Assembly (NCBI GenBank): GCA_044237845.1
Contig: JBIIEL010000005.1
Coordinates: 1 to 64,000, forward strand
Direction of reading: 5' to 3'
DNA length: 64,000 bases
From: QFOX01 sp044237845
GTDB taxonomy: Bacteria > Pseudomonadota > Alphaproteobacteria > Rickettsiales > UBA3002
In this document: piece after piece, positions 42,874-51,762 of the stretch
How positions within the stretch are numbered: the stretch's first letter is position 1
How the letters are laid out: each line of letters starts with the position of its first letter
The notes under the pieces: generated by a model
What the model was told of the DNA's origin: nothing
What the model saw: only the letters and a program-made list of their open reading frames with translations
Database searches by the model: none
Made by a program: the position numbers and the translations under genes

Positions 42874-42919
42874 AATATAACAAATTCCCGGGGTAAGAAG
42901 TGTGAAGCTTTTATGACAA
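42874..42919 (-). promoter_or_regulatory. Pho-box-like promoter D
   Basis: Minus strand: TTGTCAT-AAAA-GCTTCAC (42919-42902), 22 bases, then TATATT (42879-42874). It is back to back with promoter E, 22 bases between the two boxes. Confidence 0.7.
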
Positions 42920-42941
42920 TTCACCCCCTAAAAAGACAAAA

Positions 42942-42987
42942 TCTTCACAAAACTGTCATACTTCTCCCCTGCGAAATGACGTATAGT
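42942..42987 (+). promoter_or_regulatory. Pho-box-like promoter E
   Basis: TCTTCAC-AAAA-CTGTCAT (42942-42959), 22 bases, then TATAGT (42982-42987). Predicted +1 near 42994, which rules out ATG 42990 as the start of the next gene. Confidence 0.7.
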
Positions 42988-43007
42988 GCATGGTGAAGGA
43001 CTATTAT

Positions 43008-44867
43008 ATGGCTCGCAAAAACGATCGATATGACCATGACGACGCTGAGGACGATGACATCGTCGATAAGCGCGAGGTCAGCCGTTTGGCCGATGACGCG
43101 TTTAAAAAGAGTTCCAATGCCATGAGTCAGGCCGAACTTGGCAAGACGACCAAGATATTGGGCATGTTTGAGGTGGATGCCGGGCTTGCGGCGTATTTTG
43201 ACTCTATCTACAACGTGGGTGCGAACTATGCGACAAAGTCGCTTGCGCCAAAGATTGACAGCATCACCAGAGCGCTTGGTGAAAAAGCAGGGATGGTCAA
43301 GGATGGTGCCGCGCTCAACCGCACGGCGGCAGTAACAACGTTCGGCGTGGCGGCCGCGCTTAAATCCGGTAAATTTATTAGCCCTATCTTTAAGGCGTTC
43401 TCGGATGAACGCAAAGAAAAGAAGCAAATGGTGCATGATTTAGCGCCCGTGCTCGATGATATTAAAGGCAAGCACTCTATCGGCATCCTTAATGCGGTGA
43501 TGGCGACGGATAATGAAGTGATTTATGCACACCGCAAGCGCTTGGCGCGCATCGCGCAGGTGAAAAAATTTGGTTCAGTGGTCGATCTTGGCATCAATGC
43601 CGGTACCAACTTGTTGTTCGATGTGAAGCGCCTGACGGGTATGTGGCAAGGCGATAAGCTAAAAGAGATAAACGCACGTATCGCGCAGGATAAGGCAGCG
43701 GAAAAGGCAAAAGAAGAAGCCGGTGAGGGTGTTGGAGAATTAAAGGGCATGGTTGGCAATCTGGCCAATATCAGTACCGGGCCGATCGCCGATCGCGTGA
43801 AGCGTTCGAATGAGCGCAAACTCGAGCTGACCTTGCAGCCCTACTCGGCCTACGAAATGATTCGCGAGCTGGATGCACAGGTGACGAGCAATCCGAAGGC
43901 CAAGAGCTTTGTACTGCCGAAGACATTCCAGAATCCCAAAAAGCGTCAGGAGGAATGTCAGCTCGAGCAGTATGTGATGCAGATATTCATCCAGCACCAG
44001 AAGGACATGTCCGATATCAGCCCGGATCATACGGAGATTCGTGAGGCGCTGAAAGAAGACCTCGTGGCGATTGCCAAGCCCATCGCGCATGCGATTCGCA
44101 ACGGCGATATGAATGTGCTCTCGCTGGTGCGTCTGGTGGGTGAGGGTAAGGTGATTAAAAATCATGGGCGTGCGATTATCAGCGCGCATGAAGTTGAATT
44201 GCTGATCAAGCAGGATGCGCCGAAGCACGAAAACCAGGTTCACGGTGACCCGAATGAGTATTATAAGGATAAGGCCTTCACGCGCGATGACTTCAAGGCA
44301 GCGCTGAAAGCGCTTGAGGGAGATCGCAAAAACCTGCTGGTTGCGATTGCGCCCGATGAGGTGCTGCGTGAGGCTGGCATGGAGGCCGATGAAATAAAAG
44401 AACGCCGTGAGGCGATTAAAACCGTAAAACAGCGCTTGCTCGCGGATGCGGTGATGGGAATTACCAGCCAGCCGGAAGAAACGCTGAAGAAGACGCTCGC
44501 CAGCAGCGAGTTGCGCCAATTTAACGAGGCTGCAGAGGCGATTTCCCATAAAGGCGAGGCCGCTGTTGGTTCATCGGGCACTATGCTGCAGGCCAACGGT
44601 ATCGAGCAAAAAATTGCCAACTGGGCGGTGCCGACGATTCTTGGCGATAAGACACATTTTGGGACGGTGCTGGCGAAAGGCCACGAGAAATTCGCCGCGA
44701 TGCAGGATGGGGAAAATGGTGGTGATGACGAAGAGCGCAAGCGCCCCGACATCATGAAGCACCATACGAAGGAATATGCTGATCGGGCGGAAGGCGGCCA
44801 CATGAGCCACCGTGACCGCCACGAGAAGCAGCGCCATGCCAAAGGCAGCGAGAGTTATATTGAATAG
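43008..44867 (+). CDS. unknown 619-aa protein (Pho-box gene)
   Basis: ATG 43008 is chosen because AAGGA lies upstream and the -10 makes an earlier ATG untranscribed. The N-terminus is very acidic (DHDDAEDDDIVDKREV). The body is a long, charged helical protein with weak hydrophobic stretches (AAVTTFGVAAALKSGKFISPIFKAF) and no clear transmembrane helix. The C-terminus is His/Arg/Asp-rich (HMSHRDRHEKQRHAKGS). No domain or motif that I can name. It is monocistronic and fills space where a GTA tape-measure gene would stand, but the sequence is not tape-measure-like. Confidence 0.75.
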   Translation: MARKNDRYDHDDAEDDDIVDKREVSRLADDAFKKSSNAMSQAELGKTTKILGMFEVDAGLAAYFDSIYNVGANYATKSLAPKIDSITRALGEKAGMVKDGAALNRTAAVTTFGVAAALKSGKFISPIFKAFSDERKEKKQMVHDLAPVLDDIKGKHSIGILNAVMATDNEVIYAHRKRLARIAQVKKFGSVVDLGINAGTNLLFDVKRLTGMWQGDKLKEINARIAQDKAAEKAKEEAGEGVGELKGMVGNLANISTGPIADRVKRSNERKLELTLQPYSAYEMIRELDAQVTSNPKAKSFVLPKTFQNPKKRQEECQLEQYVMQIFIQHQKDMSDISPDHTEIREALKEDLVAIAKPIAHAIRNGDMNVLSLVRLVGEGKVIKNHGRAIISAHEVELLIKQDAPKHENQVHGDPNEYYKDKAFTRDDFKAALKALEGDRKNLLVAIAPDEVLREAGMEADEIKERREAIKTVKQRLLADAVMGITSQPEETLKKTLASSELRQFNEAAEAISHKGEAAVGSSGTMLQANGIEQKIANWAVPTILGDKTHFGTVLAKGHEKFAAMQDGENGGDDEERKRPDIMKHHTKEYADRAEGGHMSHRDRHEKQRHAKGSESYIE

Positions 44868-44894
44868 CTAGTTTTTCATAAGAAAAACAGGAAG

Positions 44895-44975
44895 ATGCAT
44901 CCCCGCCGGAGTTTACCCCGTCGCATGACGGGGCGGGGACGATGGTAGTCTAAGCCTCGCTACGCTCGCCAAGAC
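44895..44975. repeat. weak dispersed inverted repeat
   Basis: Hairpins ATCCCCGCC..GGGGCGGGGA and GTCTAAGCC..GGCxxGAC-like halves lie between two Pho-box genes. It is poorly matched to the other repeats. Confidence 0.4.
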
Positions 44976-44985
44976 CACCTATCGA

Positions 44986-45031
44986 TTGTCACAAAAGCTT
45001 CACACTTCTCCCCGTAAAAATTTGCTATTCT
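44986..45031 (+). promoter_or_regulatory. Pho-box-like promoter F
   Basis: TTGTCAC-AAAA-GCTTCAC (44986-45003), 22 bases including an extended TTTGC, then TATTCT (45026-45031). ATG 45038 follows after 6 bases. Confidence 0.7.
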
Positions 45032-45037
45032 AGGGGT

Positions 45038-46645
45038 ATGAGTATCGATACACAGAATTTTGCACCCTATAACGTTGCGCCTTCCTTAGGGAAGTTGGGC
45101 GCTTCGAATCCTGTCAGCAAGGAGCTTGCTGGCAAGGCGATGCGCGAGGCAAAGAGCGACAGCCGCATGGCGACCGCAAAAGAAGTCGCGGCGCTGAATA
45201 ACCAAACGACGTCGACCGATAAAACGATCAAAGGGCTGAAGCGCGTGAGCTTCCTCGGTGACGTGCCGTTTCAGTGGCATTTCATCGGTGGCGCTGTGGG
45301 TGGTCTGGCTGCAGGCGCGGCGGCACGTGCAGGGAAGCTGAACCTCTATACGAAGATCAAGTCATTCACCGTCGGGTGGGTGGATGCGCTTTCTCAAACG
45401 AAGATAAAGGATTTCCGCCACTATCCTGCCAATTACAAGGCCGAAGTCGCCAAGCACGCCAAGGCCGCGAAGTTCTTTAAGGAGGCGCGCGCCTCCGTGC
45501 CGAAAGCGGAGTTCTCATGGAACCCGATCAAATGGTTTAATAACGTTGACGAACGCAAGAAGGCAATTAAGAGCTACGTCGAAAGCGCAAGCTGCGAAAA
45601 GTATGATGCCGCGATGGCGGAAGTATCGGCACTGAAAGAGGCCGCATTGCAAAAATCCGGCGCGCGCGCGGGAGAAAAAATTATAACGCAGGTGAATAAG
45701 GTGGCAACACCGATTGGAAACGGCCTGAAGCGTAGCATCGCGGCGATCGACAACACGGCCGGTATTGGCAAAGGGCTAGAGAATCTGACGCATAAACTGC
45801 CGAGCTGGAAATGGCTTGATGGCATGCGTGGTAAGAATCTCAGCGGCCTCGCGTCATCGCTCAAGAGAAGCGTCGGCGGGATGTCGCTGTTCGCGGGCAT
45901 CGTGGCGGTGGGGACGACCGCTGCCGTTGGTGCAACGCTGTTGGCCTCGAAAAAAGAAAACCGTGCGGCGAAAAATACCATCAAAGACATTGAAGCGGAT
46001 ATCGGCGCCGACCACCCGATTGCTGTGAATATCCGCAAGAGCTACGCCTCGAAAAAAACGAACCGTGCGCTGGGCACTGCTGCGAATGTTGGGGGTGATG
46101 TACTGAATGGCGTTATGTTCTCGTCCCTGCACGGGATGGCGGGCGGTTATGGCGCAATGGCGGTGCAGATGAGCTTGCCGATGGTCGGCAAAATGCTGGT
46201 AAGCGAGAGTCCGGTGCTCAATTCTTACGCCAACCTGAAGCTGGCGGATGCGGGGCAGGCAGTTCTGCCCGCAGACCAGAAAGTGGAGGCCGTGCGTCAG
46301 CTGGTGGCGACGGTGCCTTCGGTGGCGACGCATGGTGGTTACTATAACAAACTTGCGGCACCAGTGGCTGAGGCGATTGTTGCCAAGAATCTGAGCACGC
46401 GTGAGACGATGAAGTTGATCGCGAACGAAGCCCAGTTTATGGCGCTGGCAACGGAAGTTGCAGATAAACAGAAAGCTGCTGCTGCCGTAGTGGCAGATGC
46501 GGCTCCGGTGGCTGATAAACCCGCAATCAAACCGATGCAGCATGAGGCGCACTATGAAGCGGGTAAGCCTCAAATGGCTATCCACGCCAAGGACGCCCAT
46601 CATCAGGGCACCGTGGCCACGCAGCAGAAAGCTGTTTCCGCTTAA
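45038..46645 (+). CDS. unknown 535-aa protein with Ala-rich C-terminus (Pho-box gene)
   Basis: N-terminal ~85 residues polar. Hydrophobic, Gly/Ala-rich stretches at about 85-100 (GGAVGGLAAGAAARAG), 283-300 (GGMSLFAGIVAVGTTAAVGATLL) and ~360-385. The rest is Lys/Ala helix. The tail (VVADAAPVADKPAIKPMQHE, then AIHAKDAHHQGTVAT) is Ala/His-rich like that of the 22490 protein. A role at membranes is likely, but no family is recognised. With ATG 6 bases after the -10 the transcript would be leaderless; no Shine-Dalgarno is present. Confidence 0.75.
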   Translation: MSIDTQNFAPYNVAPSLGKLGASNPVSKELAGKAMREAKSDSRMATAKEVAALNNQTTSTDKTIKGLKRVSFLGDVPFQWHFIGGAVGGLAAGAAARAGKLNLYTKIKSFTVGWVDALSQTKIKDFRHYPANYKAEVAKHAKAAKFFKEARASVPKAEFSWNPIKWFNNVDERKKAIKSYVESASCEKYDAAMAEVSALKEAALQKSGARAGEKIITQVNKVATPIGNGLKRSIAAIDNTAGIGKGLENLTHKLPSWKWLDGMRGKNLSGLASSLKRSVGGMSLFAGIVAVGTTAAVGATLLASKKENRAAKNTIKDIEADIGADHPIAVNIRKSYASKKTNRALGTAANVGGDVLNGVMFSSLHGMAGGYGAMAVQMSLPMVGKMLVSESPVLNSYANLKLADAGQAVLPADQKVEAVRQLVATVPSVATHGGYYNKLAAPVAEAIVAKNLSTRETMKLIANEAQFMALATEVADKQKAAAAVVADAAPVADKPAIKPMQHEAHYEAGKPQMAIHAKDAHHQGTVATQQKAVSA

Positions 46646-46742
46646 CCCATTGATTTTATTGATACATGGCTTGGCTGCAGCTTCGCCGCCTTCGGATGTG
46701 CCATCGTTTTCTTAAGCCTTTTTCGCTAATGAAACGATGCGA

Positions 46743-46787
46743 TTGTCATAAAACCTTCACACTATTTTCCTTACAAGCTGGTAGAAT
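46743..46787 (+). promoter_or_regulatory. Pho-box-like promoter G
   Basis: TTGTCAT-AAAA-CCTTCAC (46743-46760), 21 bases, then TAGAAT (46782-46787). Confidence 0.7.
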
Positions 46788-46804
46788 GATAGTGAGGAAA
46801 TGTA

Positions 46805-47734
46805 ATGGCAGCAACTGCAACAGCAACACCAAAATATCAGACCGTGACGAGTTCGCACGTCGCGACAACTTCTGTTGACCGCAGCTTGCGCGGTATGATG
46901 GAGAAAGCGCGCGGCTCGTGGGTAACAAAGGCGTTGTTCGTGGCAACCTTGGCGGTAGGCTTTATTCCGGTGGTTGGTGCAGGCATTTCATATGTGATTG
47001 ATCGTCGTCGAAACAATGTCGTCGAGAAAAAACAAAAAGAAGTGTTGGCGCAATATTATGCGCCACAAATCGCAGCACAGCTGGGTATTTCTCCGGAGTC
47101 GGTGAATGTAAAAGACCTTGAGCTCGCGGCGCAAGTCAATCCGATGATTAAAGGCGCAATTGATAAGGTAGTCGCTGAAAAGAAAAGCGGCAATCGTATG
47201 GCTGCATTCTCCTCTGTTGGTGCTTCAGCTGTTGGTTGGTTGCCATTCGCAGGTGGTATTACGAACGGCCTCGCGAAAGGTGCGCTGCATCTCGGTGGTG
47301 CAGTCGCGGGCGGTATGGCGAGCAGCATTTTTGATAAAGACGTGCTGATGGTGCATGACATGGTGGAGCATATCGACGCCAAGCTGGCGGCGGGTGAGCC
47401 CATTACCGCGCAGGACATTGTGTTGCTTCGCGTGGCGCAGGACGAAAAATGGCAGGCCGACTTTAAAAAGCAAAACAAGCAGCCCTTCCATAAGCTCGAC
47501 GAAGCAGGGCAAAATACCGTGATGGCAAACATGCCGGACATGCTGATGGGCGCAGACAGGCAGGCGGAGGCTCTGAACCGCGGGCTTATCTCTCCGCAGA
47601 GCCTGGTGATGGCGGGGCCGGAATCGACCTCGAATTTCGCCGCGAATCTGGCGAGCAAATCACAAGGCTCGTTCGTGAGCAATGAAACCTCGCGCCGCGC
47701 CGCGGCAGCGCAGATGCAGAATTCGCTGAACTAG
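46805..47734 (+). CDS. unknown 309-aa protein with hydrophobic hairpins (Pho-box gene)
   Basis: GAGGAAATGTA precedes ATG 46805, so this mRNA has a normal leader. Hydrophobic segments at about 41-61 (ALFVATLAVGFIPVVGAGISYVI) and 140-178 (GASAVGWLPFAGGITNGLAKGALHLGGAVAGG) could form membrane hairpins, with charged arms outside. The C-terminal ~100 residues are polar (LDEAGQNTVMANMPDMLMGADRQAEAL). No family recognised. A terminator at 47764-47792 ends the gene just before the gp12-gp15 fusion. Confidence 0.75.
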   Translation: MAATATATPKYQTVTSSHVATTSVDRSLRGMMEKARGSWVTKALFVATLAVGFIPVVGAGISYVIDRRRNNVVEKKQKEVLAQYYAPQIAAQLGISPESVNVKDLELAAQVNPMIKGAIDKVVAEKKSGNRMAAFSSVGASAVGWLPFAGGITNGLAKGALHLGGAVAGGMASSIFDKDVLMVHDMVEHIDAKLAAGEPITAQDIVLLRVAQDEKWQADFKKQNKQPFHKLDEAGQNTVMANMPDMLMGADRQAEALNRGLISPQSLVMAGPESTSNFAANLASKSQGSFVSNETSRRAAAAQMQNSLN

Positions 47735-47763
47735 CGATTCTTCCCTTTTTTGAATGAGACACC

Positions 47764-47792
47764 AAGGCCGCAGCAATGCGGCCTTCTTTTTT
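47764..47792 (+). terminator. rho-independent terminator
   Basis: AAGGCCGC-AGCAAT-GCGGCCTT followed by CTTTTTT. It separates the Pho-box gene from the GTA gene at 47818. Confidence 0.85.
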
Positions 47793-47817
47793 ATCACCCC
47801 AATCGCAGGAAGAAACT

Positions 47818-50283
47818 ATGGGATTTGTAGAAACACAATTCCCGGCCGACATCAGTTATGGATCGTCGGGCGGGCCGGAATATGCGACCGATATCGTGGC
47901 CAGCCAAAGCGGCCACGAGCAGCGCAACGTAAACTGGCAGCAGGCGCGAGCACGGTTTAACGTAGCGCATGGGGTGAAAACCATTCTTGGCAGTAGCGTA
48001 AAAATTACCTACGCGGCGGATTGGAGCGAGTATCATCACACGGATGGCGGCTGGCATCATCTTGATCCGCTCTGGGCGTCGGCCTCGATTGATATGGTGG
48101 GGATTGATGCCTATTTCCCGCTCAGCGACGCGGTGCAAACGGGTTATGATGTGCCCGCGCTCCGCAACGGATGGCACTCCGGCGAGGGGTATGACTGGTA
48201 TTACACCGACCCGGCGCGCACGACGCAGGCGACGCTCTCGCCCGCCTATGCGTGGAAAAATATCGACTGGTGGTGGAACAATACGCACACGAACCCGGAT
48301 AGCTCGACCACCGCGTGGGTGCCCGCGAGCAAGCCGATCTGGTTCACCGAATATGGTTTCGCCAGTGTGGATGGCTGCGCCAATGAGCCGAACGTGTTTG
48401 TTGATAACTCGACTTCGGCGAGCGCATTCCCGCGCTTCTCACGCGGGCGGGTGGACTTCATGGCGCAACGCGCGGCGATTGCCGCAACGGAGCTCGAATG
48501 GGCAGGCAGCGGCATGGTCGCGCAGAAATTTCTCTGGACATGGGATGCGCGGCCTTACCCCTATTGGCCGGATTTGCTGCAGGTATGGAGCGATGGCGGC
48601 AACTGGGTCACCGGCCATTGGGTGCAAGGCAAACTCGGTGCGAGCCATGTCGCCGGAGTGATTGAAGAGATTGTCGCTCGCGCGGGGCTAACCGGCGATC
48701 AGCTCGATGGAAGTGCGGTGCAGGCAATTCTTGATGGATTCGTGCTGCATGAACGTGTTTCTGCGCGTGGGGCAATCGAGCAATTGGCGCAGGCATATTT
48801 TTTTACGGTGAAGGAGAGCGCGGGTAAACTGGTGCTACTTCCGCGCGATGCGAGTGTCGACATGACTGTGGACACCAACGTATGTATCCCCAAGAAATTT
48901 GGCGAGCAGGAAGTTTCCTATGTCGTGGAACGCAAGGAAGATCTGGTGTTGCCGGATCGTGTGGAAGTGCAGTTCCTAAACCGTCTCCAGCGCTACGAAA
49001 CCAATGTACAAAGCGCGAGCCGCAGCACGCAAAGTGCAACGGATACGGTGACGCTTGGGATGAGTCTTGTACTTTCGCAAGCACATGCACGGGCGATTGC
49101 CGAGGCGCAGCTCACCAACCGTTGGGCGGAGCGTAGCAGCGTGACACTGCAATTGCCGATTGCCTATGCGGCGCTGGAGCCGGGCGATCTGCTGGAGTTA
49201 CAGGATGAGAACATCACACATCGGATTCGTGTGAGCAAAGTTCAGATTGGCCGTCCCGGCGTGGTGCGCGTGAGCGGTGTTATCGACGCAGCGGAGGTAT
49301 GGGATGGGTATATCTCCCCTGTAGCGGGGGCGGATGGTGCAGTTATTATACCTAATCCGGTGACGCGCTATGAGCTGCTCGATATTCCGGCGCTACCGAA
49401 CGACGATGCTTCGGCGCTCACATTACATGTGGCGGCGTGCGGATTATCGCAGGGCTGGACGGGCGCGAGCATTCTGCAGCTCAATGCAGGGGGGAATGAT
49501 AGTAAGTTGATCGATATTTCGACGCCCGCGATTATGGGCACGACGGTGAGCGTACTCGCGGCGGGGGTGACGCAGCGGTTCGACCGTGTGAGCACGGTGG
49601 ATGTGGCGATCCTCGGTGATGCGCCGCTTGCGAACGCGACGGAACCAGCGCTGCTGAATGGTTCGAATATCGCGGTTATCGGGAATGAGGTGATTCAGTT
49701 CGCGAATGCGACGGTGCTGAGTGCAGGCGTTTATCGTCTCAGCGGACTTCTGCGGGGGCGTTTGGGCACGGAGGCGCAAGTGGTAAGCCATGCACTCGGC
49801 GAGCGTTTTGTGCTGCTCAATGAAGCGGTGCAGACCATCACCGTGGCGGCGAGCACACGCGGCCAGCAATGGCAATTGCGCGGTGTGACGTTTGGCGATG
49901 TGATGAGTCAGGGCGTGGATACGACAGTAACGATTCAGGGCAATAGTTTGAAGCCGCTTTCGCCGGTGCATCTCCGCGCTGTGCGCGGCAGCGGAGGCGA
50001 TGTAACCATAGGCTGGGTACGCCGCACACGCGTGGAAGGAGGGCTGCATGATTATGTTGACGTGCCGCTGCGTGAGGCGAGCGAGGAATACGACGTCGCG
50101 ATTTACGATGGCAGCGAGAAGAAGCGCGGCTGGCGTGTAACGAGCCCCAACGTGGTGTATAGCACGGCGGATCAGCTGAGTGATTTCGGTGCTGCGCCGA
50201 GCAGCATTACCATCGCTGTAGCGCAGGTTTCTGCGCTGGTGGGTGTTGGTAATATCGCGCAGGAGACGGTGCTAGTGTCCTAG
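47818..50283 (+). CDS. fusion of GTA gp12 (DUF2460) N-terminus to GTA gp15 (TIM-barrel host-specificity/tail protein)
   Basis: An 821-residue protein. Residues 1-~55 (FPADISYGSSGGPEYATDIV, then SGHEQRNVNWQQARARFNVA, HGVKT) are the beginning of a DUF2460/GTA gp12 protein. From residue ~57 it continues without a stop as the GTA TIM-barrel of gp15 (SSVKITYAADWSEYHH, LDPLWASASIDMVGIDAYFPLSD, WFTEYGFASVDG), then the phage tail-tip region with Ig-like domains. The remainder of gp12, all of gp13 (DUF2163) and gp14 (NlpC/P60), and the start of gp15 are missing. The frame is intact and long, and AGGA precedes ATG 47818. Junction at about base 47983. Confidence 0.85.
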   Translation: MGFVETQFPADISYGSSGGPEYATDIVASQSGHEQRNVNWQQARARFNVAHGVKTILGSSVKITYAADWSEYHHTDGGWHHLDPLWASASIDMVGIDAYFPLSDAVQTGYDVPALRNGWHSGEGYDWYYTDPARTTQATLSPAYAWKNIDWWWNNTHTNPDSSTTAWVPASKPIWFTEYGFASVDGCANEPNVFVDNSTSASAFPRFSRGRVDFMAQRAAIAATELEWAGSGMVAQKFLWTWDARPYPYWPDLLQVWSDGGNWVTGHWVQGKLGASHVAGVIEEIVARAGLTGDQLDGSAVQAILDGFVLHERVSARGAIEQLAQAYFFTVKESAGKLVLLPRDASVDMTVDTNVCIPKKFGEQEVSYVVERKEDLVLPDRVEVQFLNRLQRYETNVQSASRSTQSATDTVTLGMSLVLSQAHARAIAEAQLTNRWAERSSVTLQLPIAYAALEPGDLLELQDENITHRIRVSKVQIGRPGVVRVSGVIDAAEVWDGYISPVAGADGAVIIPNPVTRYELLDIPALPNDDASALTLHVAACGLSQGWTGASILQLNAGGNDSKLIDISTPAIMGTTVSVLAAGVTQRFDRVSTVDVAILGDAPLANATEPALLNGSNIAVIGNEVIQFANATVLSAGVYRLSGLLRGRLGTEAQVVSHALGERFVLLNEAVQTITVAASTRGQQWQLRGVTFGDVMSQGVDTTVTIQGNSLKPLSPVHLRAVRGSGGDVTIGWVRRTRVEGGLHDYVDVPLREASEEYDVAIYDGSEKKRGWRVTSPNVVYSTADQLSDFGAAPSSITIAVAQVSALVGVGNIAQETVLVS

Positions 50284-50844
50284 TAGCTTCGCCTTCGCGG
50301 CGGCGTATTCGGCGTCGCTGAGATGTCCATCAGCTTTCAACTTGGCGAGGCTTTCAAGCTCCCCCACGAATGCAGTTTTGTTGGCAGTAGCTGCAGGGGC
50401 TGCGCTGCTGAGTGCATTGCTACTGGCACGGGCAAGGTCGTGCACCATGGTACGTTTATAGTGGTCCATGGCGTCCTGAACCGTGCGCACAAACGGCGCG
50501 ACGGAAGGCTTCAGCACCATGCCAATCGCCATCGATGAGCCTGCATCCGCCACGCGAATGGTGCCGAAGCAGAGGCCGGTGTCGGATTCAATCGTCTGCA
50601 AGCGGTCGAGGTTGATCTGCACCTGACGCAGGCCGAAGAACATGCCGCGATCGAGGAACAAAATCCGTCGATCCGTACACACAGCGAGCCATGTGCGGTT
50701 TTGCATGAAGCCTGAGGTGAGCGCGAGAATCTTCTCACCCTCACCGAGGATCTGCGGCAGATAGTTGATCTCTTTTTTGGTGTAGAAAATATAGCGGTGC
50801 GGCAGCGCGTTAATTTGTGACCAAATCTGTTCCAGCGTCGGCAT
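50272..50844 (-). CDS. bacterial PH-domain protein with SHOCT tail
   Basis: A 190-residue protein. Residues ~30-135 (ILALTSGFMQNRTWLAVCTDRRILFLDRGMFFGLRQVQINLDRL) match the YokE-like PH (bPH) domain. The last 28 residues, ELESLAKLKADGHLSDAEYAAAKAKLLG, form a SHOCT motif that mediates oligomerisation. Role unknown. It overlaps the convergent fusion gene by 12 bases. It looks like a recent neighbour rather than a GTA gene. Confidence 0.8.
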   Translation of the reverse strand: MPTLEQIWSQINALPHRYIFYTKKEINYLPQILGEGEKILALTSGFMQNRTWLAVCTDRRILFLDRGMFFGLRQVQINLDRLQTIESDTGLCFGTIRVADAGSSMAIGMVLKPSVAPFVRTVQDAMDHYKRTMVHDLARASSNALSSAAPAATANKTAFVGELESLAKLKADGHLSDAEYAAAKAKLLGH

Positions 50845-50901
50845 GCGCCCTCCTTATTCATTTATTTGAAGCATCTTTATCACCCCCATTACGAGGAATC
50901 T

Positions 50902-51498
50902 ATGACGAATACCAGCAATCTTGGCATGACGTTGCTTGAAGCATCGCAGGCGCAAAAAGAAGTCACCATCAACGAGGCATTGGTCTGCCTCGATGCGCTG
51001 ATTTCCGGCGCGGTGATCGATAAGGATCTCGCCACACCGCCGGGCTCTCCTGCGGCAGGTGCGGTGTATATTGTGGCGGCGAGCCCGACCGGCGCGTGGG
51101 TGGGACAGGTAAACAAGATCGCCTATTTCGAACAGGTCTGGCGATTCATTACCCCTGCTACGGGCACACGGTTGTGGGTGCGCGATGAGTCGCAATATTA
51201 TGAGTGGAGCGGCACGGCATGGGTCGCTCAAAGCGCGAGCGATGTGAATGGCGTGAACTTCCACGCAACCGGTGACGCGGTGGTCGATGGTGTGGCCTCG
51301 GTGGGCACAAACGCGCCCGACGCCTCCGCCAAAATCGAGGTAGCCTCGACCACGCAGGGCATGCTGTTTCCGCGTATGACAACGACACAGAAGAATGCTA
51401 TCAGCAGCCCCGCCGCGGGGTTGATGGTGTATGACACCACGTTGAACAAGCTGTGCCTGCGCACGGCCGGCGCGTGGGAAACGGTGACGAGTGTGTAG
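50902..51498 (+). CDS. DUF2793 protein (GTA/prophage tail-fibre-like)
   Basis: A 198-residue protein. The first ~100 residues (GMTLLEASQAQKEVTINEAL, then ATPPGSPAAGAVYIVA, TGAWVGQVNKIAYFEQ-VWRFITP) are DUF2793, found downstream of GTA gp15 in many alphaproteobacteria. The C-terminal part has the repeat-like pattern of tail-fibre ends (LFPRMTTTQKNAISSPAAGLMVYDTTLNKLCLR). It probably binds the cell surface or capsule. GAGGAATCT precedes ATG 50902. Confidence 0.82.
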   Translation: MTNTSNLGMTLLEASQAQKEVTINEALVCLDALISGAVIDKDLATPPGSPAAGAVYIVAASPTGAWVGQVNKIAYFEQVWRFITPATGTRLWVRDESQYYEWSGTAWVAQSASDVNGVNFHATGDAVVDGVASVGTNAPDASAKIEVASTTQGMLFPRMTTTQKNAISSPAAGLMVYDTTLNKLCLRTAGAWETVTSV

Positions 51499-51502
51499 CG
51501 CC

Positions 51503-51754
51503 ATGCCAGAGAACGAGAATGCGATTAAAATTGCCGTGATTCAGGAGCAGGTGCTGGGGCTACGCGAGCAGCAGAAACTGAATAACGACACCACGCAGCG
51601 CCGCTTTAACGGCCTGGAACAAAAAATCGACGAACTGACGGCGATCATGAATCGCGGCCGCGGAGCCTATGCGGCGTCTATGGCGCTCGCGGCGGCGATT
51701 GGTGCCGTGCTGCTTGAGATGGTGAATATCATCACGTCGTATTTTCATAAATAG
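51503..51754 (+). CDS. unknown 83-aa single-pass membrane protein of the lysis module
   Basis: From ATG 51503: a helical, coiled-coil-like N-terminus (IQEQVLGLREQQKLNNDTTQ, FNGLEQKIDELTAIM) and a hydrophobic C-terminal segment (AASMALAAAIGAVLLEMVNII). It resembles small phage holin-associated or i-spanin-like proteins, but I cannot assign it. It starts 2 bases after the DUF2793 stop. Confidence 0.65.
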   Translation: MPENENAIKIAVIQEQVLGLREQQKLNNDTTQRRFNGLEQKIDELTAIMNRGRGAYAASMALAAAIGAVLLEMVNIITSYFHK

Positions 51755-51762
51755 AGGGCGCT

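Noticed and set aside
42990..43007. ATG 42990 as start of the 619-aa gene
   Set aside because: It lies only 3 bases after the -10, upstream of the predicted transcription start; ATG 43008 has a Shine-Dalgarno.
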